DNA of 22,517 nt. Source: Christensenella sp. UBA4636. Its GTDB lineage: Bacteria; Bacillota; Clostridia; Christensenellales; Borkfalkiaceae. Under the pieces are notes generated by a model, which did not search any database, had not been told where the DNA came from, and saw only the letters and a program-made list of their open reading frames with translations. Below are positions 7,170 to 13,691 of the stretch, one piece after another. The stretch lies in NCBI GenBank assembly GCA_002405915.1, contig DHMS01000027.1:1-22517 (forward strand), in the 5' to 3' direction. How positions within the stretch are numbered: position 1 is the first letter of the stretch; every line of letters begins with the position of its first letter. The position numbers and the translations under genes are program-made.

Positions 7170-7376
7170 TTATTTGCAGCCGCAGCCCGTTCCGCCGTGA
7201 GTAAAGCCTTTATCCTTGCAACAGCAGCAAAGGATAATCATAATAAGGGGAATGAGATATCCGCAGTCGCAGATTTTATCGATAATGCCTTTTAAGCAGT
7301 CGCAACCGCCGCAGTTTAAAAGCAGTATGATGAGAAGGTACATGTACCAGTTGTTGTTGCACAAACAGTTGAACAT
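7170..7376 (-). CDS. Cysteine-rich small membrane protein, function unknown
   Basis: The product is 68 residues with 13 cysteines (19%). The layout is an N-terminal CLCNNNW segment, a hydrophobic stretch (about 12-21), a CGGCDC cluster, a CDC pair, a second hydrophobic stretch ending in four consecutive cysteines, and a GTGCGCK end. It looks like a protein with two short membrane segments and cysteine clusters at each interface. Coding is supported by AAAGGAG 10 bases before the ATG (7374-7376), a promoter, and a strong terminator just beyond the stop. I do not recognise a named family. Cysteine-rich small proteins occur in spore coats and in metal handling; the SigK-like promoter favours the former and the nearby ArsR gene the latter. 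Neither is shown. Confidence 0.65.
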   Translation of the reverse strand: MFNCLCNNNWYMYLLIILLLNCGGCDCLKGIIDKICDCGYLIPLIMIILCCCCKDKGFTHGGTGCGCK

Positions 7377-7403
7377 AATTTTTAAACTCCTTTAGTTCTA
7401 TTT

Positions 7404-7416
7404 ACGGCTCAGCCGT
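7404..7416. promoter_or_regulatory. Perfect dyad in the leader of the cysteine-rich gene
   Basis: ACGGCT-C-AGCCGT is a perfect 6-base inverted repeat with one central base. It lies between the -10 and the ribosome binding site of the cysteine-rich gene, near the expected transcript start, which suits a repressor site. The binder is unknown. Confidence 0.4.
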
Positions 7417-7421
7417 CATTA

Positions 7422-7449
7422 TATATTATGTTAACTATTTTCCCCGCGT
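7422..7449 (-). promoter_or_regulatory. Promoter of the cysteine-rich gene, SigK-like
   Basis: Read on the - strand: AC (7449-7448), 17 bases, then CATAATATA (7430-7422). This matches the SigK pattern AC-N16/17-CATANNNTA used in late mother-cell sporulation. The same bases also give a weaker SigA reading, TTGTAA-N18-CATAAT. The distance to the start codon is reasonable for either. Confidence 0.45.
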
Positions 7450-7460
7450 TACAACCTTTT

Positions 7461-7480
7461 CGCGTTTAACGCGCTTTTTT
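7461..7480 (+). terminator. Short dyad followed by a T run, possible terminator or operator
   Basis: CGCGTT-T-AACGCG (7461-7473) is a perfect 13-base dyad, followed by C and six Ts (7475-7480). As RNA it gives only a 5-pair stem with a 3-base loop, so it would be a weak terminator for + strand transcripts. It could equally be a protein site, since it lies just before the promoter at 7483. Confidence 0.35.
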
Positions 7481-7482
7481 GC

Positions 7483-7511
7483 TTGAAATTTTATCGGTTA
7501 TGTATTAAAAT
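7483..7511 (+). promoter_or_regulatory. SigA-type promoter, probably for the ECF-coaX operon
   Basis: TTGAAA (7483-7488), a 17-base spacer and TAAAAT (7506-7511). Transcription would start near 7518 and give a leader of about 350 bases before the ECF gene. I found no convincing promoter nearer the gene. Confidence 0.55.
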
Positions 7512-7589
7512 AAATATTACAAGTTTCAACTTACTATCGAAAGGTATATTTTTACATAAAATTAGGGATTGAATTCTTTATCAATAATT

Positions 7590-7644
7590 ATTTTTGCGGA
7601 ACTAATAGGTTAGTATTGTTCTCCGAAATTTTATCCGCAAAAAT
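7590..7644 (+). repeat. 11-base inverted repeat with internal hairpin
   Basis: ATTTTTGCGGA (7590-7600) is the exact reverse complement of 7634-7644. Inside lies a smaller hairpin, ACTAA (7601-7605) with TTAGT (7610-7614). No T tract follows. It is part of the folded leader of the ECF operon if transcription starts at 7518. Confidence 0.6.
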
Positions 7645-7651
7645 GCGAAGC

Positions 7652-7761
7652 ACCTAAAAGAGCGTATTTTTTGATGATTTTTTGCGAGCGTGAGGGATGC
7701 TGTACTTGCCGTACTGCGCCCGAGCGGTCACAGAAAAGCGCGAAAAAGCCGCCTTTTAGGT
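7652..7761. repeat. Folded element bordered by a 9-base inverted repeat
   Basis: ACCTAAAAG (7652-7660) is the exact reverse complement of CTTTTAGGT (7753-7761). Between them is a long imperfect hairpin, 7690-7731: GTGA/TCAC at the base, then GGG/CCC, GC/GC and GTAC (7702-7705) with GTAC (7711-7714) around TTGCC. The shape fits either a structured RNA in the leader or a small non-coding dispersed repeat. One copy cannot tell these apart. Confidence 0.5.
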
Positions 7762-7801
7762 AATTAGGGATAAGGAATGAAAGCCCTACATTAAATAACA
7801 A

Positions 7802-7834
7802 CGGGTATCCCGTGCGGGGCGAATAGCAACCCGC
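7802..7834 (+). promoter_or_regulatory. Two small hairpins before the ECF gene
   Basis: CGGG (7802-7805) pairs with CCCG (7809-7812), and GCGGG (7814-7818) pairs with CCCGC (7830-7834). They end 23 bases before the GGAGG ribosome binding site (7857-7861). No match to a riboswitch consensus that I know. Confidence 0.35.
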
Positions 7835-7866
7835 GCAAAAACAAAGGAATCCGATTGGAGGTTTAT

Positions 7867-8436
7867 ATGGAAAAAAAATCACTTGCTCACCGTATTGCAT
7901 TTTACGGTGTACTCTCCGCGCTTATGTTCGTCTTTCTTTTGACGGAAACGTATGCGTTCAGCTTTTTCTTCGGACAGTTTACTCCGGCAATTTTGACGTT
8001 GCCGCTTGCTGTCGGTATCAGTCTTTTCGGCGATAAAAAGACAATGTTTGTCGGCGGAACGATATTCGGCGCATGCTCGTTCGTTCTTTCGTTCATCATC
8101 GGGTTTGTTGTATTTATGAATCCTTTGGTTTCGATTTTGCCGCGCGTCTTTATAGGCGTTGTCGCGTACTTTGTATATCGGTTTGTGTCTTGGCTTACGA
8201 AAAACGCAAAAGGCAAATTTTTACGCGAAATACTTCCGCTTTCCTTGGCGGGCGCGTTCGGAATTTTAACGAACACGGTTTTAACTTTAACTATGATGTG
8301 GGTTTTTAATTCTGCGGAATTATCCGCGGTAATCACGACGATAATGTCCGTAAATTTCGTTGCGGAAGTAATCGGCGGAATGGTTTTGGTTCCCATATAC
8401 GTAGGAGTATTAAAAAGGATAAACTATAAAATATGA
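7867..8436 (+). CDS. ECF transporter S component, probably for pantothenate
   Basis: The 189-residue protein is very hydrophobic, with about six membrane helices and short charged loops, and ends with positive residues (LKRINYKI). This is the size and layout of ECF-transporter substrate-binding S components, which capture a vitamin and dock onto a shared energizing module encoded elsewhere. The start is ATG 7867, 5 bases after GGAGG (7857-7861); an upstream TTG at 7855 overlaps that site and is rejected. The stop overlaps the coaX start as ATGA, so the two are translated together. CoaX phosphorylates pantothenate, which makes pantothenate the best guess for the substrate (PanT-like). No substrate residue can be named from the sequence, so specificity rests on context. 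Confidence 0.75.
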   Translation: MEKKSLAHRIAFYGVLSALMFVFLLTETYAFSFFFGQFTPAILTLPLAVGISLFGDKKTMFVGGTIFGACSFVLSFIIGFVVFMNPLVSILPRVFIGVVAYFVYRFVSWLTKNAKGKFLREILPLSLAGAFGILTNTVLTLTMMWVFNSAELSAVITTIMSVNFVAEVIGGMVLVPIYVGVLKRINYKI

Positions 8437-9206
8437 TTTTCTGCATAGATATAGGTAACACGAACATAAAATACGGCGTTTTCGACGGCGATAAGCTCGT
8501 CGCTTCGTTCAGGGTCGTTTCCAAACGTTCCTCCACCGCCGACGAATACGGCATAGTCGTTCGCGACCTTTTGCGCAACGCGGGCATAAAAAGAGGAGAA
8601 ATAGAGGGCGTTATTATGTCCTCCGTTATCCCGCAACTCAATTACACGATAGCCCATATGTGCGAATATTATCTCGGCTTCGAACCGACGATGGTAGGAC
8701 CCGGCATAAAAACCGGCATAAACGTAAAAGTGGACAACCCTGCGGAAGCGGGCGCGGACAGAATAGTCAATTCCGTTGCGGCGTACAAAAAATACGGCGG
8801 CAAACAGCCCGTTATCTGCATAGACTTCGGCACGGCTACGACCTTTAACGTTATAACCGAAAAAGGCGAACTTATCGGCGGCGTTATCGCTCCGGGTATA
8901 AAAGGTTCGCTCGATTCGCTCGTCAACGGCACGGCTCAACTACCTAATATCGAACTTTCTTTGCCCGATAAAATAATTGCAAAGAACACGATAACCAACA
9001 TGCAAGCGGGGCTTTTGTACGGCTTTGCGGGGCTTGTGGAACATATCGTAAAACGCACCAAAAAGGAACTCGGCAGAGAAGCTTTCGTCGTCGCTACGGG
9101 CGGACTCGGCGAAACGGTGGCGGAAGAATCGGGCGTTATAGACGTAATCGACAGAACGCTCACGCTCGAAGGGTTGAAAATCCTTTATAACATGAACAAA
9201 AAATAA
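8433..9206 (+). CDS. coaX: Type III pantothenate kinase
   Basis: CoaX catalyses the first step of coenzyme A synthesis, ATP-dependent phosphorylation of pantothenate. The 257-residue product has the ASKHA-fold signatures of the family: DIGNTNIKYGVFDGDKL at the N-terminus (phosphate-binding loop), PAEAGADRIVNSVAAYKKYG in the middle and CIDFGTATTFNVI, followed by GGVIAPGIKGSLDSL. Length is typical. ATG 8433 overlaps the stop of the ECF gene by 4 bases and has AAGGAT about 13 bases upstream. The coupling supports vitamin uptake followed by phosphorylation. ispG follows after 42 bases with no terminator, so the operon likely continues. Confidence 0.96.
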   Translation: MIFCIDIGNTNIKYGVFDGDKLVASFRVVSKRSSTADEYGIVVRDLLRNAGIKRGEIEGVIMSSVIPQLNYTIAHMCEYYLGFEPTMVGPGIKTGINVKVDNPAEAGADRIVNSVAAYKKYGGKQPVICIDFGTATTFNVITEKGELIGGVIAPGIKGSLDSLVNGTAQLPNIELSLPDKIIAKNTITNMQAGLLYGFAGLVEHIVKRTKKELGREAFVVATGGLGETVAEESGVIDVIDRTLTLEGLKILYNMNKK

Positions 9207-9248
9207 GAGCTTACGTTCCTTGTTTATAAGATTTTCTAAGGCGAAAAA

Positions 9249-10307
9249 ATGAGTAAGAAAGTAAAAATAGGCAACATTTACGTGGGCGGCGGCGAGAAAA
9301 TCGCCGTTCAGTCCATGTGCGACGTGAAAACCGCTAAGGTCGACGAGGTCGTGAAAGAGATAAACGAACTCGAAGCTTTGGGCTGCGACATTATCCGCGT
9401 TTCCGTTAAAGATAAAGACGACGCGGCGGCTTTGCCGTTTATTAAAAAACGGATTAGCATTCCTCTCGTAGCCGATATACATTTCGATTATAAGCTTGCG
9501 CTTGCGGCGATAGACGGCGGCGCGGACAAAATCCGCATTAACCCCGGCAATATCGGCTCGGACGAAAAGGTGGAAGAGGTGGCACGCGCCATAAAACAAG
9601 CGAATATCGCCGTGCGCGTAGGCTCCAACACCGGCAGCGTGGAGAAAAAATATCTCGAAAAATACGGTAAAAACGAAATTTCGCTCGGCGAAAGCGCGCT
9701 TGAAAAGGTCGCGATTTTGGAGAAGTACGGGGTCGAAAATATCGTCATTTCCGCAAAGGCTTCGTCCGTTCCTCTAATGGTAAAAACCTACCGCTATTTA
9801 GCCGAAAAAACCGACTATCCGCTCCACCTCGGCGTGACGGAAGCGGGAACTCTCGCTTCGGGAGTAGTTAAAAACGCAATAGGCATAGGCTCGCTCCTTT
9901 TATGCGGCATAGGCGACACAATCCGCGTTTCCTTAACGGCTCCGCTCAAAGAGGAAGTTATGGCGGCAAAACGCATTTTACGGAGCGTAGGGCTTGAAAA
10001 AGATTACGTTGAAGTTGTTTCGTGTCCTACGTGCGGCAGAACGGGCTACGACCTTTTCGGAATGGTTAAAGCCGTCGAAAACGAGATAGCAAACGAAAAA
10101 ACGCCGCTGAAAATAGCCGTTATGGGTTGCGTCGTCAATGGACCCGGGGAAGCTAAAGATTGCGACCTCGGCATCGCGGGCGGCGAAGGCAAATGCGTGA
10201 TTTTCGAAAAAGGCGAAGTTTTTAAAACCGTACCTATGAGCGAGGCGAAAGAGGAGTTCTTGAAAGAAATAAGGAAAAAACTTAATGAGAAGCGATTTAG
10301 TAACTGA
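9249..10307 (+). CDS. ispG: 4-hydroxy-3-methylbut-2-en-1-yl diphosphate synthase IspG
   Basis: IspG converts methylerythritol cyclodiphosphate to HMBPP in the MEP isoprenoid pathway, using a [4Fe-4S] cluster. The 352-residue product has the N-terminal TIM-barrel part (KIGNIYVGGGEKIAVQSM, then IRVSVKDKDDA, PLVADIHFDY and KIRINPGNIG) and the C-terminal cluster domain with C259 and C262 in SCPTCGRTGYD, C294 in GCVVNGPGE and E301, the four expected ligands. It is the short bacterial two-domain form. ATG 9249 has a modest TAAGGCG site. Its last 23 bases overlap the start of the PolC-derived gene. ispG directly before polC is a common Clostridia arrangement. Confidence 0.96.
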   Translation: MSKKVKIGNIYVGGGEKIAVQSMCDVKTAKVDEVVKEINELEALGCDIIRVSVKDKDDAAALPFIKKRISIPLVADIHFDYKLALAAIDGGADKIRINPGNIGSDEKVEEVARAIKQANIAVRVGSNTGSVEKKYLEKYGKNEISLGESALEKVAILEKYGVENIVISAKASSVPLMVKTYRYLAEKTDYPLHLGVTEAGTLASGVVKNAIGIGSLLLCGIGDTIRVSLTAPLKEEVMAAKRILRSVGLEKDYVEVVSCPTCGRTGYDLFGMVKAVENEIANEKTPLKIAVMGCVVNGPGEAKDCDLGIAGGEGKCVIFEKGEVFKTVPMSEAKEEFLKEIRKKLNEKRFSN

Positions 10308-11802
10308 AATAAACAACATACCGTATCTCAAAGGTAAAATAAGATACGTCCGCGCGACCGTTTCGCGCTCGAAAAAGGTTTTAACGCTGTATTTTAATTC
10401 GTCCGCAGCGGAACCCGTAGAGGTTTACGAATCGATAGCCGATATCGTGCGCCCGTACCTGCCCGCTTCGCTTTCGAATATAAGCGTTGATATAACGAAA
10501 ATAGTCACGGTGGAAGAATTCGTCAAAACCGCCGTCGTAAAATTTTTGAAAGACAAGCACCATATAGCTTGCGCGGGGATTGAAGAAAAGGACGTTTCCG
10601 TCAAATTAGGCAACCCCGTTTTAGTCAATCTTTCGTTAGAGACGACCGTTTACGAATTTTTTATAGGCAGAGGCATAGGCGACGAGGTTAAAGAAAAGCT
10701 CGAAACGCTTTTCGTGGACGACTTCTTCGTCGACGCCACCGACGCCGGGAGAGCCGCCGTAGACGCGGAAAAATTGAGATATGTTCCGACCGAAAGAGAA
10801 CGCGAACGGGTTGTGAGGAGAACGCTTAAAGTCGACGAGGTTGCTCGGCTTTTTGACGACGATACGACCGACACCGCTACTTACATAGCCGACTCGGGCG
10901 ATATGCTCGGCTCCGTTTACTTAGCCGGCGTTATCACGAACATAACCGAGCGCACGACCAAGACGGACAAGCCTTATTACGTTATAGAATTCAACGACAG
11001 AACGGGCAGTATCTCGGGTACGATTTTCCCGAATAAAGACAAACTCCCTAAGATAAAAAAGCTTGCCGTCGGTTCGGAAATTATTATTAACGGCGAATTC
11101 CAGATGCGCGGCGAATACCGTAATTTGAGAATTTACGCGATAAACCTTTGCTCGTTCCCCAAAAACTTCGTGCCTAAGGAACGCCCGAAAAAGCCCGTTC
11201 CGAGCGAATATTCGCTCATAAAACCGCAAAAAATGGTTATCGAAAATCAAGATAACTTTTTGGAGGACAAGTCGGTCCCCGAATGCTTTAAGGGTAGAAC
11301 TTTCGTTGTGTTCGACTTCGAAACGACGGGTACCGATATGGATGACAAGATAACGGAAGTGGGCGCGGTTAAAATGGTAGACGGCAAAGTCGTCAGCTAT
11401 TTTTCGTCGCTCATTAACCCCGGCAAACATATCCCCAACGAAGTTCAGTCCTTAACGGGCATTACCGACGAAATGGTATCGTCCGCTCCTCCCTTCGAGG
11501 ACGTCTGCGCGGATTTTTACAAGTATTGTTACGGCGCGACCCTCGTAGCTCACAACATCGAGTTCGACTCTCGCTTTTTGAAAAAACAGTCAAAGCCGCT
11601 CGATTACATATACGACAATCCGATGATGGATACGCTTGCTATCGCGCGTGAAGTCGTTTACGGCGTAGCCAACTACAAGCTCAACACCTTGTGCGACAAG
11701 TTTGGTATCCCGCTCGTTCACCACAGAGCCTACAACGACGCGTACGCCACGGCTCAGCTTTTTATAGAAATAATCAGAATTAAAGGCAGCTTGCCGTTCT
11801 AA
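10285..11802 (+). CDS. PolC-derived protein with N-terminal, OB and DEDDh exonuclease domains but no PHP or polymerase domain
   Basis: The product is 505 residues; PolC is usually about 1,400. Residues 1-205 resemble the PolC N-terminal domain. An OB fold follows (about 210-292, with SVYLAGVITNITERTT and EFNDRTGSISGTIFPN). After a linker of about 45 residues comes a complete DEDDh exonuclease: D344 and E346 in FDFETTG, D428 in HNIEFDSRF, H480 and D485 in HHRAYND. In PolC the exonuclease is inserted within the PHP domain. Here the PHP half that should lie between OB and exonuclease is replaced by the linker, and everything after the exonuclease is missing, so this is a clean domain loss. No polymerase remnant is seen in 11803-11976. 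The start at ATG 10285 has AAGGA upstream and overlaps ispG. Position between ispG and rimP is that of polC. It may be a stand-alone proofreading or repair nuclease. Confidence 0.88.
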   Translation: MRSDLVTEINNIPYLKGKIRYVRATVSRSKKVLTLYFNSSAAEPVEVYESIADIVRPYLPASLSNISVDITKIVTVEEFVKTAVVKFLKDKHHIACAGIEEKDVSVKLGNPVLVNLSLETTVYEFFIGRGIGDEVKEKLETLFVDDFFVDATDAGRAAVDAEKLRYVPTERERERVVRRTLKVDEVARLFDDDTTDTATYIADSGDMLGSVYLAGVITNITERTTKTDKPYYVIEFNDRTGSISGTIFPNKDKLPKIKKLAVGSEIIINGEFQMRGEYRNLRIYAINLCSFPKNFVPKERPKKPVPSEYSLIKPQKMVIENQDNFLEDKSVPECFKGRTFVVFDFETTGTDMDDKITEVGAVKMVDGKVVSYFSSLINPGKHIPNEVQSLTGITDEMVSSAPPFEDVCADFYKYCYGATLVAHNIEFDSRFLKKQSKPLDYIYDNPMMDTLAIAREVVYGVANYKLNTLCDKFGIPLVHHRAYNDAYATAQLFIEIIRIKGSLPF

Positions 11803-11862
11803 AATAAAAGGGAAAAGGCATATGGCTTGACGTTTTCTCTCAAAAAATCTCATAAAAAACGC

Positions 11863-11891
11863 TTGCATTTCCTTTTATAATATGTTAAAAT
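11863..11891 (+). promoter_or_regulatory. SigA-type promoter of the rimP-nusA-infB operon
   Basis: TTGCAT (11863-11868), a 17-base spacer and TAAAAT (11886-11891), with a TG one base before the -10 (extended -10). Transcription would start near 11898. A weaker TTGACG lies at 11827-11832 with CATAAA 18 bases later. Confidence 0.7.
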
Positions 11892-11909
11892 ATACTTGCT
11901 TGAATACGG

Positions 11910-11963
11910 TACCGGATTTGAGAGAGGTTGCCCCTCTCTCAACTTTTTATGTATGGTTCGGTA
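11910..11963 (+). terminator. Attenuator-like terminator in the rimP leader
   Basis: TTGAGAGAGG (11918-11927) pairs perfectly with CCTCTCTCAA (11933-11942) around a 5-base loop, followed by CTTTTT (11943-11948). An outer stem, TACCGGA (11910-11916) with TTCGGTA (11957-11963), can enclose it and ends at the edge of the rimP ribosome binding site. The hairpin lies after the promoter at 11863 and before rimP, so it terminates leader transcripts as well as read-through from upstream. In Bacillus subtilis the operon that encodes NusA is known to be controlled by NusA-dependent termination in its leader; the same is inferred here. Confidence 0.7.
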
Positions 11964-11976
11964 AAAAGGAGTAAAA

Positions 11977-12438
11977 ATGCAGTTTAAATCGGTAGAAGAA
12001 ATCAAGGAATTTTTGCTTCCTTACGCTGAAAAGGAGAACGTGGAACTCGTGGACGTTGAAGTAAAACTCGGCAAAGACCCCGCGATTACCGTTTTCGTCG
12101 ATACTGAGGACGGAGTGGACCTCGACACGCTCGAAAGGGTTCATAACGCTATTTGCGACCCGCTTGACGATTTGGACCCGTCTTTCGGCGCGGCGTATAC
12201 GCTTAACGTTTCTTCTCCCGGCTTAGACAGACCCTTAAAAACTGACAGAGATTTTGAAAAGGCTTTGGGGCTTGACGTGGAAGTTAAGCTTTTCGCGCCG
12301 ATGAAAGGCAAAAAGTTTTTGACGGCGACTCTTGTCGATTACGACGGAAACACCGTCACTTTAAAGACGGACAAAGAAGAATTCAAACTTCAACTCAACA
12401 AGATAGCGAAAATTTCGAAAGCGATTGATTTCGAATAA
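11977..12438 (+). CDS. rimP: Ribosome maturation factor RimP
   Basis: RimP binds pre-30S particles and is needed for 16S rRNA folding and S12 incorporation. The 153-residue product has the two family domains: an N-terminal alpha/beta part with ENVELVDVEVKLGKDPAITVFVDTEDGVDLDTLERV and NVSSPGLDRPLKTDRDF, the most recognisable family signature, then a C-terminal SH3-like barrel (about 90-150). ATG 11977 follows AAAAAGGAGT at 11963-11971. First gene of the operon, 53 bases before nusA. The leader hairpin suggests attenuation. Confidence 0.95.
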   Translation: MQFKSVEEIKEFLLPYAEKENVELVDVEVKLGKDPAITVFVDTEDGVDLDTLERVHNAICDPLDDLDPSFGAAYTLNVSSPGLDRPLKTDRDFEKALGLDVEVKLFAPMKGKKFLTATLVDYDGNTVTLKTDKEEFKLQLNKIAKISKAIDFE

Positions 12439-12491
12439 GAAAAATAAAAAAACGAACGTAAGCGCATTTTTAAGCGCAACGGAGGCAAAAA

Positions 12492-13688
12492 ATGATAAAA
12501 GAGGACTTTTTCGGAGCAATAGCCGACCTTGAAAAGGAAAAGGGCATAAGCGCGGAATCTTTGATTGAAACGCTTGAAAACGCGCTCACTTCGGCTTACA
12601 AAAAAAATACGGGCGATTCGATTGCCAACGTAAAGATAAAAATCAACCCCGAAAAGCAAACGGTTAAGTTCTACGCCGTCAAGAACATCGTAGAAGAAGT
12701 AACCGACCCCGCGACCGAAATTTCTTTGGAAGAAGCGCGCCTTACAAAAAAATCTTACAAGGCGGGCGACTTATATGAAACGGAATTCGCGCCGCTCAAA
12801 TTCGGGCGTATCGCAGCGCAGACGGCAAAACAGGTCGTTATGCAGAAGATTCGCGAAGCCGAACGCGACAGCACGATGGCGGAATTCGAAGATAAAGAGA
12901 ACGACATTCAAACGGTTACAATTCGCCGCATAGAGGGCAAAAACGTTTACGTCGAAATAGGCGACAACGGACAGCTCGAAGGGCTTATGCTTCCGCAAGA
13001 CCAGGTTCCGGGCGAAACGTACAAGGTAAACGACAAAATAAAAGTTTACGTCAAAAAGATAAGAAACGACGGGCGTAACTCCACCATTTTGGTGTCGCGT
13101 TCCGCGCCCGGGTTCGTGAGGAAGCTTTTCGAAAAAGAAGTTCCCGAAATCAAGGACGGCGTAGTCGAAATTAAGGCTATCGCGCGCGAAGCGGGGCAAA
13201 GAACGAAAATGGCAATCTATTCGAACGACAAAAACGTGGACGCTTTGGGCGCGTGCGTCGGTATGAGAGGTATGCGCGTTAACGCGGTAGTTAGCGAACT
13301 CAACGGCGAAAAGATAGATATTATTTTGTGGAGCGAGGACCCGCTCGAATTTATCGCGAAAGCACTTTCGCCCGCAAAGGTTTTGAAAGTTACCGCAATA
13401 GAGGGCGAAAAGGTCGCGCGCGTTATCGTTCCCGACGATAAGCTTAGCCTTGCAATCGGCAGAGACGGACAGAACGCACGCTTAGCGGCGCGCCTCACCG
13501 GTTGGAAGATTGACGTTAAGAGCCTTTCTAAGGCTGAAGCCGCCGGGGCCGAAGAACTTGCCGAAACGGAAGAAAAGCCCGTGGAAGAAACTGAAGCGGC
13601 AGTAGAAAACGCGGAAGAAGTTAAAGCGGAAACCGATGTAGCGGAAGAAGCTAAAACGACCGAAACGGAAAACGGCGAAAACGCTTAA
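12492..13688 (+). CDS. nusA: Transcription elongation/termination factor NusA
   Basis: NusA binds RNA polymerase and nascent RNA and promotes pausing and hairpin-dependent termination. The 398-residue protein has the N-terminal polymerase-binding domain (about 1-125), S1 (about 133-200, NVYVEIGDNGQLEGLMLPQDQ), KH1 (with DALGACVGMRGMRVNAV) and KH2 (with LAIGRDGQNARLAARLTGW). As in other Firmicutes, the C-terminal acidic repeats of E. coli NusA are absent. Instead the last 45 or so residues form a low-complexity tail rich in E, A and T. ATG 12492 follows GGAGG at 12481-12485. Only 3 bases separate its stop from ylxR. Confidence 0.97.
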   Translation: MIKEDFFGAIADLEKEKGISAESLIETLENALTSAYKKNTGDSIANVKIKINPEKQTVKFYAVKNIVEEVTDPATEISLEEARLTKKSYKAGDLYETEFAPLKFGRIAAQTAKQVVMQKIREAERDSTMAEFEDKENDIQTVTIRRIEGKNVYVEIGDNGQLEGLMLPQDQVPGETYKVNDKIKVYVKKIRNDGRNSTILVSRSAPGFVRKLFEKEVPEIKDGVVEIKAIAREAGQRTKMAIYSNDKNVDALGACVGMRGMRVNAVVSELNGEKIDIILWSEDPLEFIAKALSPAKVLKVTAIEGEKVARVIVPDDKLSLAIGRDGQNARLAARLTGWKIDVKSLSKAEAAGAEELAETEEKPVEETEAAVENAEEVKAETDVAEEAKTTETENGENA

Positions 13689-13691
13689 AAG

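Larger units (their letters stand above)
7377..7866. other. Long gene-free region between the cysteine-rich gene and the ECF transporter gene
   Basis: No protein-like reading frame is found in these 490 bases; one 89-codon frame on the - strand has no ribosome binding site and unconvincing residues. The region holds the promoter and dyad of the cysteine-rich gene, a second 13-base dyad, a + strand promoter, an inverted repeat, a large folded element bordered by a 9-base inverted repeat, a 10-base direct repeat, and two small hairpins just before the ribosome binding site of the ECF gene. These are listed separately. Confidence 0.8.

Noticed and set aside
7518..7866. Known riboswitch or pan RNA motif before the ECF gene
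   Set aside because: I could not match the conserved cores of the riboswitch classes that I know; the region is reported only as a structured leader of unknown type.
7631..7900. 89-codon open frame on the - strand in the ECF leader
   Set aside because: No ribosome binding site, it runs through the inverted repeats and overlaps the ECF gene start. The residues look like a translated structured element, so the region was described as a repeat or leader instead.
11803..11976. Remnant of the polymerase part of polC after the exonuclease gene
   Set aside because: No frame in this gap carries PolC-like residues; the gap holds the rimP promoter and leader hairpin, so a simple frameshift does not explain the short protein.
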